Assembly (NCBI RefSeq): GCF_014196795.1
Contig: NZ_JACIEJ010000010.1
Location: forward strand, 1-64,000
Source of the DNA: Sagittula marina
Lineage (GTDB): Bacteria; Pseudomonadota; Alphaproteobacteria; Rhodobacterales; Rhodobacteraceae
Reading direction: 5' to 3'
Length of the DNA stretch: 64,000 bases
Both the position numbers and the translations under genes were made by a program. Below, piece after piece: positions 34,792 to 44,849 of the stretch. Within the stretch, counting starts at the first letter, position 1; each line of letters starts with the position of its first letter. The notes below the pieces were generated by a model, which saw only the letters and a list, made by a program, of their open reading frames with translations, had not been told where the DNA came from and made no database searches.

Positions 34792-36336
34792 TCAAGCAGC
34801 GGCTTGCGCCGCGAGGGTGCGAGAGAGATATGCGCCGACCCGCAGCCCTTGGGCGGCGACGGTCAACGCCGGGTTTACAGCGGCGGAGGACGGGAAACAT
34901 CCCGCATCCACCACCGACAGGTTCGGATGATCATGCGCGCGACACATGGAATTCAGCGCAGACGTCGCCGGATCGTCACCCATCCGGACAGTGCCGCATT
35001 GATGTGAGGGCGCGTCGATGCCAAAACTATGCCTGAGCACAAGCGGAAAGCCGATCTGTCGCAATAGTTTACGTGCATGGCTGACAAAGCGGTCATGGGC
35101 CTTCAGGTCCGCCGGATGCCACGTGACCTCCGGCGTGCCGTCGGGCAAAAGGCGCACCCCGTTTTCGACCAGCGGCGGGTCCTCGGACATCACCAGCCAA
35201 TCGACGCTGTGCCGCCCCAACCAATTGGCCAACGGCTTTGGCGTCATCGGATAGGTCGCTCGGATCATCGGCCCCTTGATGTTGCCGAGCATCTGGATAT
35301 TGCCGCGCGCCATCGCATCACCCGGAAGGCCGTGATAAAAATCGTTTAGCGACAAGGTTTTGGGAAAGGCCGTATCGTTGGTCTCGAATGGCAGAACTCC
35401 CATCAGACCCGTCAGGTGATGGTTCATCAGGTAGCGACCGACCACGCCGGATCGGTTGGCAAGACCACCCGGACACGCTTCCGTGGCGGAGCGCAGCAAG
35501 ATCAGCGCAGAATTCACGGCCCCCGCGCTCAGCACGAAATGCGGCGCCTCAATGCGCTCCAGCCGCCCGTTGCCATGGACCTCGACGGCGATGATGCGCT
35601 GCCCTTGGGCGTCAGGGATCAGGCGTCTGACCTCCACCCCGGTGCGGATTTCCACGTTGGGCATCGTCTGAAGCTGGCGAATGATGCGCGTTTCCGCGTC
35701 CCCCTTCGCACCGAACCGACAACCAAAGGCGTCGCAGGTGCCACACAACCTACAGGACCCCCCAGGCCCGAAATCGACCGCTGCGGGCATGTGAAACGGA
35801 TGCAGACCGGCCGCTTCTAGGCGCTCGGCCATCCTCTTGATCACCGGCGCATGGGGCACGGGCGCATGGTCATAGCCTGCCTGGCGCGGCGGCTCTGTCG
35901 GGTCCACGCCTGCCTGACCGCGCACGCCAAAAAGCGCTTCGGCCTCGGCATAATGCGGTTCAAGCTCCGCGTAGCTGACGGGCCAGGCGGGGGACGCCGC
36001 GTCCTCGTGCCGAGTTTCGGCAAAGTCGCTTTCGCGAAAGCGGAACATGGCGGTGCCGTAGAACTTTGTGTGTCCCCCGAGGAAATAATACTGCCCGGGC
36101 CTGTAGCGCCGCCCGGTATCATCCTGCCACTGCTCCTGCGTGCGATAACGATTTTGCACAAAGACAGCCTCCGCATCGTTCAGCTCTGGTTCATTGGGCA
36201 GCGCCTCTCCGCGTTCCAGCATCAGAACGCGCAGCCCGGCGCGCGCCAATTTCAAGGCAACGGTGCCGCCGCCGACACCGCTTCCGATGACAACGACCTG
36301 CGGCGCAAGCTGATTCGACTGGGTCTGTGCGGTCAT
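34792..36336 (-). CDS. GMC-family FAD oxidoreductase with cysteine cluster
   Basis: 514 residues. The FAD-binding GxGxxG lies at residues 16-22 (VVIGSGVGGGTVALKLARAG), and the catalytic His and C-terminal FAD motif are in SHQCGTVRMG and VDAGCFPSSAAVNPALTVAA. Near residue 190 is CRLCGTCDAFGCRFGAKGDA, with Cys at x, x+3, x+6 and x+11, a ferredoxin-like pattern found in a subgroup of GMC enzymes. It would oxidise an alcohol or sugar, passing electrons on rather than to oxygen. Divergent from the AraC regulator and followed by the AroE-like gene, so a polyol or quinate-like substrate is plausible. Confidence 0.92.
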   Translation of the reverse strand: MTAQTQSNQLAPQVVVIGSGVGGGTVALKLARAGLRVLMLERGEALPNEPELNDAEAVFVQNRYRTQEQWQDDTGRRYRPGQYYFLGGHTKFYGTAMFRFRESDFAETRHEDAASPAWPVSYAELEPHYAEAEALFGVRGQAGVDPTEPPRQAGYDHAPVPHAPVIKRMAERLEAAGLHPFHMPAAVDFGPGGSCRLCGTCDAFGCRFGAKGDAETRIIRQLQTMPNVEIRTGVEVRRLIPDAQGQRIIAVEVHGNGRLERIEAPHFVLSAGAVNSALILLRSATEACPGGLANRSGVVGRYLMNHHLTGLMGVLPFETNDTAFPKTLSLNDFYHGLPGDAMARGNIQMLGNIKGPMIRATYPMTPKPLANWLGRHSVDWLVMSEDPPLVENGVRLLPDGTPEVTWHPADLKAHDRFVSHARKLLRQIGFPLVLRHSFGIDAPSHQCGTVRMGDDPATSALNSMCRAHDHPNLSVVDAGCFPSSAAVNPALTVAAQGLRVGAYLSRTLAAQAAA

Positions 36337-36435
36337 ATTGTGCTCCTCCGCCCGCAACCTATCGCACCCGTTCTCCGAGACCATTCCCAAACACCGCGCA
36401 TTCTTGTACGATCCCCGCACAATCACGAGGGACGC

Positions 36436-37329
36436 ATGCAGCCTTGGTTCGAAGCAGTCACCCTGCCAGAGGGTCAAAGCTGTCTGGTCTATGACCGGCG
36501 CTTGCCGGAATTCGGGTTCAACTGGCACTACCATCCGGAATACGAGCTGACGCTGACGTTGGGCAGTCGCGGCACCCGTTTCGTCGGCAGCGACGTCGCC
36601 CCCTATGCCGAGGGCGATCTGGCGCTGGTCGGACCAAATCTGCCGCATGCCTGGCAATCGCATGATCTGGCCGAGGGCGCGGCAGAGCATCGCGCCGTCA
36701 TCTGCTGGTTTACCGAGGAATGGGTGCGCGGCCTGCCCACGGTCCTGCCCGAATTGCATCTGATTACACCCCTGCTGACAGCGGCAAGCGGCGGCGTTCT
36801 GTTTGGACCCGACGATGCGGTGCGCGCCGATATCATGGCGCTGTGCGACCTGCCCCCGGCAGAGCGCGCGCTGCGTCTGACCGCAATCCTTGTGGCGTTG
36901 GCGCAGCATCCCGACCAGCGGCCACTGACCAACACCGCCCGCACACCCGACGACATGCCCCGCGACCAGCGCCGGATGGAGGCAGTTCTCGGCCATCTGC
37001 ACGCCACGCTCGATGCGCCGATCCGTCTCGGCCCGTTATGTGATCTGGCGCATGTGACAGAAAGCCAGCTGCAACGTATTTTCAAACGCAGCACCGGCCT
37101 GTCGATCAGCGCCTATGTCACGCGGCTGCGCATCGGGCGCGCGGCGACGCTGCTGGTGCGCACCGACTTGCCGATGACGCAAATCGCCATGCGCTGCGGC
37201 TTTCACGACGCGGCCCATCTGGCTCGCAAGTTTCGCGAAACCACGGGGCGCACGCCCTCCGCCCACCGGCGCGATTTCCGCGCCCGCAGCGCGCTCCCTC
37301 CGGAGGGCGTCTTTCCCATGCGGAAGTGA
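36436..37329 (+). CDS. AraC-family transcriptional regulator
   Basis: 297 residues. An N-terminal cupin (FNWHYHPEYELTLTLGSRGT, residues about 25-90) senses a ligand. The C-terminal double HTH (about 185-285) has LGPLCDLAHVTESQLQRIFK and MTQIAMRCGFHDAAHLARKF with RETTGRTPSAHRRDFR. It diverges from the GMC oxidoreductase with a 99-base gap, so it probably controls the GMC/AroE-like pair. I chose ATG 36436 with GAGGGA upstream; the longer frame runs antisense into the GMC gene. Confidence 0.92.
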   Translation: MQPWFEAVTLPEGQSCLVYDRRLPEFGFNWHYHPEYELTLTLGSRGTRFVGSDVAPYAEGDLALVGPNLPHAWQSHDLAEGAAEHRAVICWFTEEWVRGLPTVLPELHLITPLLTAASGGVLFGPDDAVRADIMALCDLPPAERALRLTAILVALAQHPDQRPLTNTARTPDDMPRDQRRMEAVLGHLHATLDAPIRLGPLCDLAHVTESQLQRIFKRSTGLSISAYVTRLRIGRAATLLVRTDLPMTQIAMRCGFHDAAHLARKFRETTGRTPSAHRRDFRARSALPPEGVFPMRK

Positions 37330-37348
37330 CGCGCGCCCTGAAACCGCA

Positions 37349-37374
37349 AACAGCCGCCACACAGGACGGCTGTT
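37349..37374. terminator. Convergent bidirectional hairpin
   Basis: AACAGCCG and CGGCTGTT pair around a 10-base loop between the AraC gene and the convergent short-chain dehydrogenase. Position fits termination of both. Confidence 0.5.
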
Positions 37375-37395
37375 CACACGACGTACTTGGGCAGA

Positions 37396-38124
37396 TCACA
37401 CGGCGGTAAAGCCACCGTCGATCGGCAAGGACACACCCGAAATCATCGACGCCGCATCCGACAGCAGGAACACGATCGGCGCCGCGATTTCATCCTCGGT
37501 GGCCCAACGGCCCAACGGCATGGTGTCGAGGAACGGCTTCTCGATCTCGGGCTTGCCCCAGTACCATGCGGACATGGGGGTCATGACCACGGTCGGGTTC
37601 ACGCCATTGACCCGGATGCCATACTCACCCAGCTCCAGCGCGGACACGCGCGTGATGTTGTCGAGCGCCGCCTTCGACGACCCGTAGGAGATGTGGCCGC
37701 GCAATCCCACCAGCGATGCCTGGCTGGAGACGTTGACGATCACGCCGCCCTTGCCCAGACGGATCATCGTCTGGCTGGCATATTTCGTGACCAGCAGCGC
37801 ACCGCGCGCGTTGATGTTCATGACCTTGTCGAAAACCTCGATGTCGGTCTCCATCGGCGTGGCAATCTCGCCACCCCAGCCACCACAGTTCACGACACCA
37901 TAGATGTCCAGACCGTCCATCGCAGCCTTCACGCTGTCCTCGGAGGTCAGGTCGAACGGCAGCGTGCGGCAGCCGGTCTCCTTGGCCAATTCGGCCAGCG
38001 CCTCTTCGTTGCGGCCGTTGGCGATGACCTCGGCCCCCGCCGCGCAAAGCTGGCGCACGGTCGCGCCGCCAATGCCGCCGCTGGCGCCGGTGACGAGGAT
38101 CGGGCCCTTGTCGAATGCGTACAT
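37396..38124 (-). CDS. Short-chain dehydrogenase, L-xylulose-reductase-like
   Basis: 242-residue SDR. NAD(P) motif PILVTGASGGIGGATVRQL at the N-terminus, catalytic Ser in VIVNVSSQASL and YxxxK in ISYGSSKAALDN. The segment GVNPTVVMTPMSAWYWG resembles L-xylulose/dicarbonyl reductases (VNPTVVMT). NGRNEEAL after the second strand suggests NADP use. It is the last gene of the maltose-type ABC operon, so it probably oxidises or reduces the imported sugar or polyol. Exact substrate unknown. Confidence 0.9.
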   Translation of the reverse strand: MYAFDKGPILVTGASGGIGGATVRQLCAAGAEVIANGRNEEALAELAKETGCRTLPFDLTSEDSVKAAMDGLDIYGVVNCGGWGGEIATPMETDIEVFDKVMNINARGALLVTKYASQTMIRLGKGGVIVNVSSQASLVGLRGHISYGSSKAALDNITRVSALELGEYGIRVNGVNPTVVMTPMSAWYWGKPEIEKPFLDTMPLGRWATEDEIAAPIVFLLSDAASMISGVSLPIDGGFTAV

Positions 38125-38160
38125 TATAAACCTTTCAAGTCGTAGGAAGTGTCGCTGCTC

Positions 38161-39267
<1,107 letters not shown>

Positions 39268-39272
39268 GGGGA

Positions 39273-40199
39273 TTATCCTTTCACGGAGCCGGTCATCAGA
39301 CCGCGCACAAAGAAGCGCCCGGCGACGATGTAGACAAAGAGCGTCGGCAAAGCGGCCATGATCGCCCCGGCAAAGTGGACGTTGTATTCCTTCACCCCGG
39401 TCGACGATTGCACCAGGTTGTTCAGCGCAACGGTCATAGGCTGGCTGTCAAAGTCACTGAACGACGCCCCGAACAGGAAGTCGTTCCAGATGTTGGTGAA
39501 CAGCCAGATCACGCAGACCACCGCAATCGGGCCGGAGTTCGGCAGAAGGATGCGATAAAAGATGGTAAAGAAACCCGCCCCGTCGATCTGCGCCGCGCGC
39601 ACCAGCTCTGTGGGAAACGCAGCGTAGTAGTTGCGGAAATACAGCGTCGAAAAGCTGACGCCATAGATGACGTGCACAAAGATCAGACCGGACACCGTGC
39701 CGGAGATGTTCAGGAACCCCAGCGCACGCGCCATCGGGATCAGCACGATCTGGAACGGGATGAAACAGCCGAACAGGATCAGGCCAAACAGGATGGTGTC
39801 GCCGCGAAAGCGCCACTTGGTCAGAACATAACCGTTCAGCGCGCCGAGCAACGTGGCAATGGCCACCGCCGGGATCACCATGAAGAACGAGTTGGCGAAG
39901 TAGGGCTTCAGCCCTGTCGCCGCGACGCCGACCTGAGCCTCGGACCATGCGCTGCGCCAGGCGGCCAGCGTCCAGTCCGACGGCAGCGCCATCATCCCAC
40001 CGGACGTGATCTCGTTCAGCGGCTTGAGCGAGTTGGACAGCATCACATAGAGCGGCAGCAGGTAGTAAATGCAAAACAGCCCAAGGATGACGTACAGAAC
40101 GATACGCGGGATATTGACGGACGCGCGTGTCTTGCCACCCGGCGGCGGTGTGCCCGTGCCTGCGGTGACGGCTTCGGATGTGGGGGCAGTGGCCATCAC
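39273..40199 (-). CDS. Sugar ABC transporter permease (MalG type)
   Basis: 308-residue inner-membrane permease with six transmembrane segments. The EAA-type loop that contacts the ATPase is in TELVRAAQIDGAGFFTIFYR with ILLPNSGPI. It overlaps the upstream permease by four bases (ATGA-type). The N-terminal 25 residues are soluble and Thr/Gly rich. Confidence 0.94.
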   Translation of the reverse strand: MMATAPTSEAVTAGTGTPPPGGKTRASVNIPRIVLYVILGLFCIYYLLPLYVMLSNSLKPLNEITSGGMMALPSDWTLAAWRSAWSEAQVGVAATGLKPYFANSFFMVIPAVAIATLLGALNGYVLTKWRFRGDTILFGLILFGCFIPFQIVLIPMARALGFLNISGTVSGLIFVHVIYGVSFSTLYFRNYYAAFPTELVRAAQIDGAGFFTIFYRILLPNSGPIAVVCVIWLFTNIWNDFLFGASFSDFDSQPMTVALNNLVQSSTGVKEYNVHFAGAIMAALPTLFVYIVAGRFFVRGLMTGSVKG

Positions 40200-41101
40200 T
40201 TCTTCTCCCGCAGTTCGGACCAGAGGTAGGGAATGATCACCGCGGCAATGGTCAGCAGCATGATCTCTGCCGAGGCCGCGCCGACACCCATCTGGTTGCG
40301 CGTGAATGTGTAGGAATACATGAAGGTGGCGGGCACCTCCGTCGCCGTGCCGGGGCCGCCGTTGGTCAGCGCCACAACAAGGTCGTAGGATTTGATCGCC
40401 ATGTGCGCCAGCACCACGAAGGCCGACAAAAACGCCGGGCGCAGCTGCGGAATGACGATCCGGCGGTACAGCGCAAAGGTCGACGCACCGTCCACTTCGG
40501 CCGCTTTCAGCATCTCGCCGTCGATGCCACGCAATCCGGCCAGAAACGTCGCCATGACAAAACCGGAGGTCTGCCAGACGGCAGCGATCACGACGGTATA
40601 GATCGCCATGTCGCGATCCTTGATCCAGTCGAACTCGAAGCTTTCCCAGCCCCAGCCCTGCACCACGGCCTCCAGCCCGATGCCCGGATCAAGGAACCAT
40701 TTCCACGCCACACCCGTGACGATGAACGACAGCGCCATCGGGTACAGATAGATCGTGCGGATGAAGCCTTCGGCCCGGATCTTCTGATCCAGCAAAATCG
40801 CCAGTGTCAGCCCCAGCAAGCAGCAGATACCGATATACAGCCCGCCAAAGATCAGCAGGTTGTTGACCGCGATATCCCAGGTGCGCAGCTTGAACAGGGT
40901 GGCATAGTTGTCAAAGCCCACCCATTCGTAGCTCGGAAGCATGCGGCTGTCGGTAAAGGACAGATACGTCGTGAAAAAGATAAAGCCGTAGACGAAGATC
41001 GCCATCATGGCGACAGTCGGGCTCAGCACCAGCTTGGGGAGCCAGTCCCGCAAGCTGCGTCCGGTCATGGGTTGGGCCACGGTGGCCTCCCTGCTTGTCA
41101 T
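40196..41101 (-). CDS. Sugar ABC transporter permease (MalF type)
   Basis: 301 residues, six transmembrane segments. The EAA loop is GEMLKAAEVDGASTFALYRR and IVIPQLRPAFL. FSPTVAMMAIFVYG-like segment LSPTVAMMAIFVYGFIFFTT begins the membrane part. It lies 61 bases after the binding-protein gene; the gap holds a hairpin. Partner of the MalG-type permease. Confidence 0.94.
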   Translation of the reverse strand: MTSREATVAQPMTGRSLRDWLPKLVLSPTVAMMAIFVYGFIFFTTYLSFTDSRMLPSYEWVGFDNYATLFKLRTWDIAVNNLLIFGGLYIGICCLLGLTLAILLDQKIRAEGFIRTIYLYPMALSFIVTGVAWKWFLDPGIGLEAVVQGWGWESFEFDWIKDRDMAIYTVVIAAVWQTSGFVMATFLAGLRGIDGEMLKAAEVDGASTFALYRRIVIPQLRPAFLSAFVVLAHMAIKSYDLVVALTNGGPGTATEVPATFMYSYTFTRNQMGVGAASAEIMLLTIAAVIIPYLWSELREKK

Positions 41102-41119
41102 TGGGGGGAATTGGAGAAC

Positions 41120-41143
41120 GGGCCGCCCGACGATGGGCGACCC
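41120..41143 (-). terminator. Hairpin between sugar-binding protein and permease genes
   Basis: GGG-C-CGCCC pairs with GGGCG-A-CCC around GACGAT, a stem of 8 pairs with one mismatch. It is positioned at the 3' end of the binding-protein message and probably raises its relative expression. Confidence 0.5.
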
Positions 41144-41162
41144 GCGTTGGCGTCAGTGACGC

Positions 41163-42419
41163 TTAGAGCATCGCGGATTCGACGGCGATCTGCAGCTCTT
41201 CAACCGCATCCTGGGAGGACATGTCGGAGTTGAAGTGCTCGGTCACCACGTCAAACATCGCGCGCTGGACCGAAGAGGTCTGGCCGTGGCCGTGCGCCAT
41301 GCTGCCCAGAAGCGCGTTGTTGTCAGCGGCTTCGACGATATCTTCCATCGCTTTCTGACCGCAGGCGTCGAAGTTGTCCGGCGCAACGTCGGTGCGCGCG
41401 GGGATCGAGCCTTTGACAAGGTTGAACGCTTCCTGGAACTCCTTGGACATGATCGACGCCGCCAGTTCCATCTGCGCGGGCTTGGACTCTTCGCTCACGT
41501 CAAAGGCACCAAAGAAGTCGGTGTTGAACAGGTAGGACCCTTCGGTGCCCGGAGCCGCCACACACAGGATGTCTTCGCCCGGCACCATGTCGGCACGGAT
41601 GATTTCGCCCTTGGCCCAGTCGCCCATCAGCTGCATCCCGGCTTCGCCGTTCAGCAGCATCGCGGTGGCAAGGTTCCAGTCACGACCAGAGAAGTTCTCG
41701 TCCACGTAGCCCGACAGCTTGCGCATCTGGTCAAAGACCTGAACCATCGTGTCCGATCCGAGCGCGTCCATGTCCGCCTCGATGATGGCCTTGCGGTAGA
41801 AGTCGGGCCCACCGATGCCCAGAACCACGTCGTCAAAGACGGTCGCGTCCTGCCAGGGCTGGCCGCCATGCGCCAGCGGCGTGATGCCGGCCTCCTGCAG
41901 CTTGTCGGCGGCTGCGTTGAACTCTTCCCATGTGGTCGGCGGAGTCAGGCCCTGCGCGTCAAAGATTTCCGCGTTGATCCACAGCCAGTTGGGGCGGTGA
42001 ATGTTCACCGGCGCGCCGACCCATTTGCCATCGTTCACGGCAAATTCCTGAACCGCTGCCGGCACGACCTCCGCCCAATTGTTCTCTTCGGCGACAGAGG
42101 ACAGGTCGCCCAAGGCGCCTTCGTTTGCCCACTCGCGCAGCTGCATACCCAGCATCTGGGCAGCGGTCGGCGGGTTGCCGGCGGCGACGCGGGCCTTCAG
42201 CGTGGTAGAGGCGGCTTCACCACCGCCGCCCGCAACGGGCATGTCCTGCCAGCCGACGTTCTTGGACGCCAGATCCTCTTTCAGGACGTTGAGCGCGGCA
42301 GCTTCGCCACCGGCGGTCCACCAGTGCAGAACCTCGACCTCTTGCGCCATTGCGGCGCTTCCGATCGCGGATGTGAAAGCCACTGTCGCCAGCAACTTCG
42401 ATGTTTTTGTAAAAGCCAT
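41163..42419 (-). CDS. Sugar ABC transporter substrate-binding protein (SBP1)
   Basis: 418-residue periplasmic binding protein of the maltose type. Signal peptide at residues 1-25 (MAFTKTSKLLATVAFTSAIG...AMAQ). The mature start EVEVLHWWTAGGEAAALNVL is the usual family opening (WWT.GGE). Start ATG 42419 with GGAGGAAAT upstream; a longer frame enters the operator. It is first in the operon with MalF, MalG, MalK and the SDR. Close relatives named glucose/mannose receptors share HWWTSGGE, but substrate cannot be fixed here. Confidence 0.94.
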   Translation of the reverse strand: MAFTKTSKLLATVAFTSAIGSAAMAQEVEVLHWWTAGGEAAALNVLKEDLASKNVGWQDMPVAGGGGEAASTTLKARVAAGNPPTAAQMLGMQLREWANEGALGDLSSVAEENNWAEVVPAAVQEFAVNDGKWVGAPVNIHRPNWLWINAEIFDAQGLTPPTTWEEFNAAADKLQEAGITPLAHGGQPWQDATVFDDVVLGIGGPDFYRKAIIEADMDALGSDTMVQVFDQMRKLSGYVDENFSGRDWNLATAMLLNGEAGMQLMGDWAKGEIIRADMVPGEDILCVAAPGTEGSYLFNTDFFGAFDVSEESKPAQMELAASIMSKEFQEAFNLVKGSIPARTDVAPDNFDACGQKAMEDIVEAADNNALLGSMAHGHGQTSSVQRAMFDVVTEHFNSDMSSQDAVEELQIAVESAML

Positions 42420-42468
42420 GATTTCCTCCTCGTTGGCCCCTTGCCTGACGTCCTCCCGCCATGGCAAG

Positions 42469-42491
42469 GTTTGTTTGGTCGGAAAACAAAC
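42469..42491. promoter_or_regulatory. Candidate ROK operator
   Basis: GTTTGTTT and AAACAAAC form a perfect 8-base inverted repeat with a 7-base spacer, midway between the divergent binding-protein gene and the ROK regulator. ROK repressors such as NagC/XylR bind A/T-rich palindromes of this kind. Confidence 0.6.
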
Positions 42492-42577
42492 ATAGCCAGT
42501 TGCGACTGTCAACCACGTTGAAATGGCAGCAGACCTGCCCCATACGGGGCCTCAGACCAGAGGGAGGACCCACCGTC

Positions 42578-43798
42578 ATGTCGATGCCCCTGGCCGTTCG
42601 CCAGATGAACGAAGCCCGCGTTTTGGCGCGCCTTTTGAACGTGGGCCCCATGAGCCGCGCAGATCTCGCGCGCGAGCTTGATGTGACCCGCTCAACCGCA
42701 GGCAGCATAGTCGCCAGCCTGATCGAGGCGGGAAAGGTCGAGGAGTTCGATCCAAAGGCAGTGCCCGGCCTGAATCCCGGCGAAAATCATCCGATTCGCA
42801 CGGGCCGTCCGGCGATCCAGCTGCGGCTTATCCCCGATCATGCGCTGTTCCTCGGCGCCTACATCGGCGCGCGGGAACTGCGGCTCTGCGTGGTCGATTT
42901 CACCGGAACGGTGCGCCACAGCTTCGTGGAACGCCTGCCAAAGGTCTACCCGTCCCCGGAGGACATCGCGCAGCGCTTGGCCGATATGGTGACGACCTTT
43001 GTGTCGACCCTCCCGATGCCAGCCACGGTACGTGGAATAAACGTGGCCGTTCCCGGCATCGTTGATTTTGGGGGGGATATCTTGCGCGCCCCGTCCATGA
43101 ACTGGCGGCGCACCTCGTTCCGGGAGATGCTGCAACAGCGGCTGACGGGCATTTGCGTGCATCGTTTGGTGAATGACGCGAACGCTTTTGCCATGGCAGA
43201 AATCCAACGCCTTGATGCCGAACGGTCCCAGGAAGCCGTATTCCTCCTGCTCGAAGATGGCGTGGGCGGTTGCGTCCAAAGCGGCGGTCAACTGCTGGAA
43301 GGGACAAATGGGCTGGCCGGCGAAATCGGTCACATGCCCGTTGGCGATGGCGGGCATTGCAGTCACACCGGCATCGCGGGGGCCTTTGAAAACTACGTCT
43401 CCCGCCCAGCCGTCCTTGCGCATTTTTCCAACCTCGGCGGCATCGGGACCACGCTGGGCGACTATCTTGACCGACTCGATGCGGGCGACCCACTTGCGCA
43501 AACAGTGCTGGACGTCTGGGCCAATGATCTGTCGCGTGGCCTCGCGATCCTGACGGTGCTGCTCAACCCGGAACGCATCGTGATCGGTGGGCGCGTGGCC
43601 CAACTGGCCAAGCGCGCAGAGCTGCAAATCGCCACCTGCCTGCAACAGCGGTTGATGGCGGAAACACCTCCGCCGGCCCTTCTCGTCCCAGAAGCGGGCG
43701 AAGCCGGGCCAGAAATCGGCGCGGCGCTGATGTTGCATCGCGCCCATTTTGAGGATTTCGGACCTTTGGGGGAATTCCAGTCCCTCAGCATCGGCTGA
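42578..43798 (+). CDS. ROK-family transcriptional repressor
   Basis: 406 residues. The N-terminal winged HTH reads VLARLLNVGPMSRADLAREL and DVTRSTAGSIVASLIEAG. The ROK sugar-kinase-like domain follows, with ALFLGAYIGARELRLCVVDF, INVAVPGIVDFGG and LLEDGVGGCVQSGGQLLEGT and GLAGEIGHMPVGDGG. The CxCGxxGC zinc site of classic ROK proteins is replaced by GGHCSHTGIAGAFENY, so it keeps only part of the metal ligands. It diverges from the maltose-type ABC operon and probably represses it. Start 42578 with GGGAGG upstream. Confidence 0.92.
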   Translation: MSMPLAVRQMNEARVLARLLNVGPMSRADLARELDVTRSTAGSIVASLIEAGKVEEFDPKAVPGLNPGENHPIRTGRPAIQLRLIPDHALFLGAYIGARELRLCVVDFTGTVRHSFVERLPKVYPSPEDIAQRLADMVTTFVSTLPMPATVRGINVAVPGIVDFGGDILRAPSMNWRRTSFREMLQQRLTGICVHRLVNDANAFAMAEIQRLDAERSQEAVFLLLEDGVGGCVQSGGQLLEGTNGLAGEIGHMPVGDGGHCSHTGIAGAFENYVSRPAVLAHFSNLGGIGTTLGDYLDRLDAGDPLAQTVLDVWANDLSRGLAILTVLLNPERIVIGGRVAQLAKRAELQIATCLQQRLMAETPPPALLVPEAGEAGPEIGAALMLHRAHFEDFGPLGEFQSLSIG

Positions 43799-44147
43799 CC
43801 GGGTTTCGGGCCTCCGAAAAGCGCACCAACCCTAGACGAGCAAATGCAGCCTATCAGCGCCTGCCTGCGAAACAGTCGCGCGGTGCGCCTCGATCAGTGC
43901 TTAGTGCCAGTCCACGAAGGCGCCTTTGGCCACTGACCTCGAACGCATGGCGACACAGTGGCTTACTGCGCAAGGCGTCCAGCCGCCCTGTCGCGGCGGC
44001 ATTTTGCTGTCCGGCAGAGGACCCCGCCCGCACCCAGACGATTGAAACCGATCAGCCTGACGGTCCATCGACCGCGCACGGATGCCCCCGAATGAACAGG
44101 CGGCCTCCTGACCGTCACACCTCGACGGATAGCGCAGACACCAGACC
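43799..44147. other. Intergenic stretch between ROK and RES genes
   Basis: No supported gene. A hairpin CAGCCGCC...GGCGG-like cluster is present near 43980-44010, but I cannot assign it. The genes on both sides converge, so it contains both 3' ends. Confidence 0.35.
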
Positions 44148-44849
44148 TCAGCCCACTGCCGTGATCGAGTATTCAGGCGTTCCGTCCCAGACAAGATCCC
44201 ATGACGCGCCGGGACGCACGTTCTGGATGGCGCGCGGCTCGAAGCACACCAGACAATTCCCGCCGGGCGCTGGCGCCCTGACCGATGGGTAGATCAACCC
44301 ACGCGAGCCGCCCCGGCGGAGATGTTGGGCGAGGCTCTGCCCCTCCGGATACCCGATTTCGGGCACCTCGTTGAGCGCCGGATGCCCCGGTTCATCGGTG
44401 ATGTCGTCAAACATCCCGATGAAATCTGCCAGCAGCTCCACATAGCGAACGCGATCCACGAAACAGCCCGTGTAGCCCAGCTCTCGCGTCCGGTGAAATG
44501 CGACCTCGCTGACGGAAACCATGACGTCCCAAGCACAATACCAGGCGCCACGCTCGTCACCATTGAACCGGTTTCCGCCCGTCCGCGTGTAGGTAAAAGC
44601 AGCATTCACATGGCTTTCCCCATAAATCCGCAGATCCCGGCTGCGACGCTGCCAGGACAATTCACGCGGATCGATATGTGGATTGCGTCCGCGTTCCGCC
44701 AAAAGACGGCCACTGGTCATGCCTTCGATCTCGGCGAGAATGTCCAGTTCGTCGTCGCTGTCGACGAGGCCGCGCAGTGTCGGAGGCTTGTGATAGGTCG
44801 CAGGCAGCAAGCGCGTCAAACCACGGTCCGAAATCTCGGTTTGTTTCAC
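44148..44849 (-). CDS. RES-domain toxin
   Basis: 233 residues. RES toxins deplete NAD+ in the cell. The three residues of the family name can be placed: Arg in TGGNRFNGDERG, Tyr at AWYCAWD a few residues later, and Glu in VSVSEVAFHRTREL (the RES motif is R...Y...SE..A). The stretch SRGLIYPSVRAPAPGGNCLV is also typical of the C-terminal part. It overlaps the antitoxin gene by four bases (start 44849, antitoxin stop 44846), the usual order with antitoxin first. At 233 residues it is longer than many RES toxins (about 150-200), with an N-terminal 60-residue addition. Confidence 0.88.
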   Translation of the reverse strand: MKQTEISDRGLTRLLPATYHKPPTLRGLVDSDDELDILAEIEGMTSGRLLAERGRNPHIDPRELSWQRRSRDLRIYGESHVNAAFTYTRTGGNRFNGDERGAWYCAWDVMVSVSEVAFHRTRELGYTGCFVDRVRYVELLADFIGMFDDITDEPGHPALNEVPEIGYPEGQSLAQHLRRGGSRGLIYPSVRAPAPGGNCLVCFEPRAIQNVRPGASWDLVWDGTPEYSITAVG

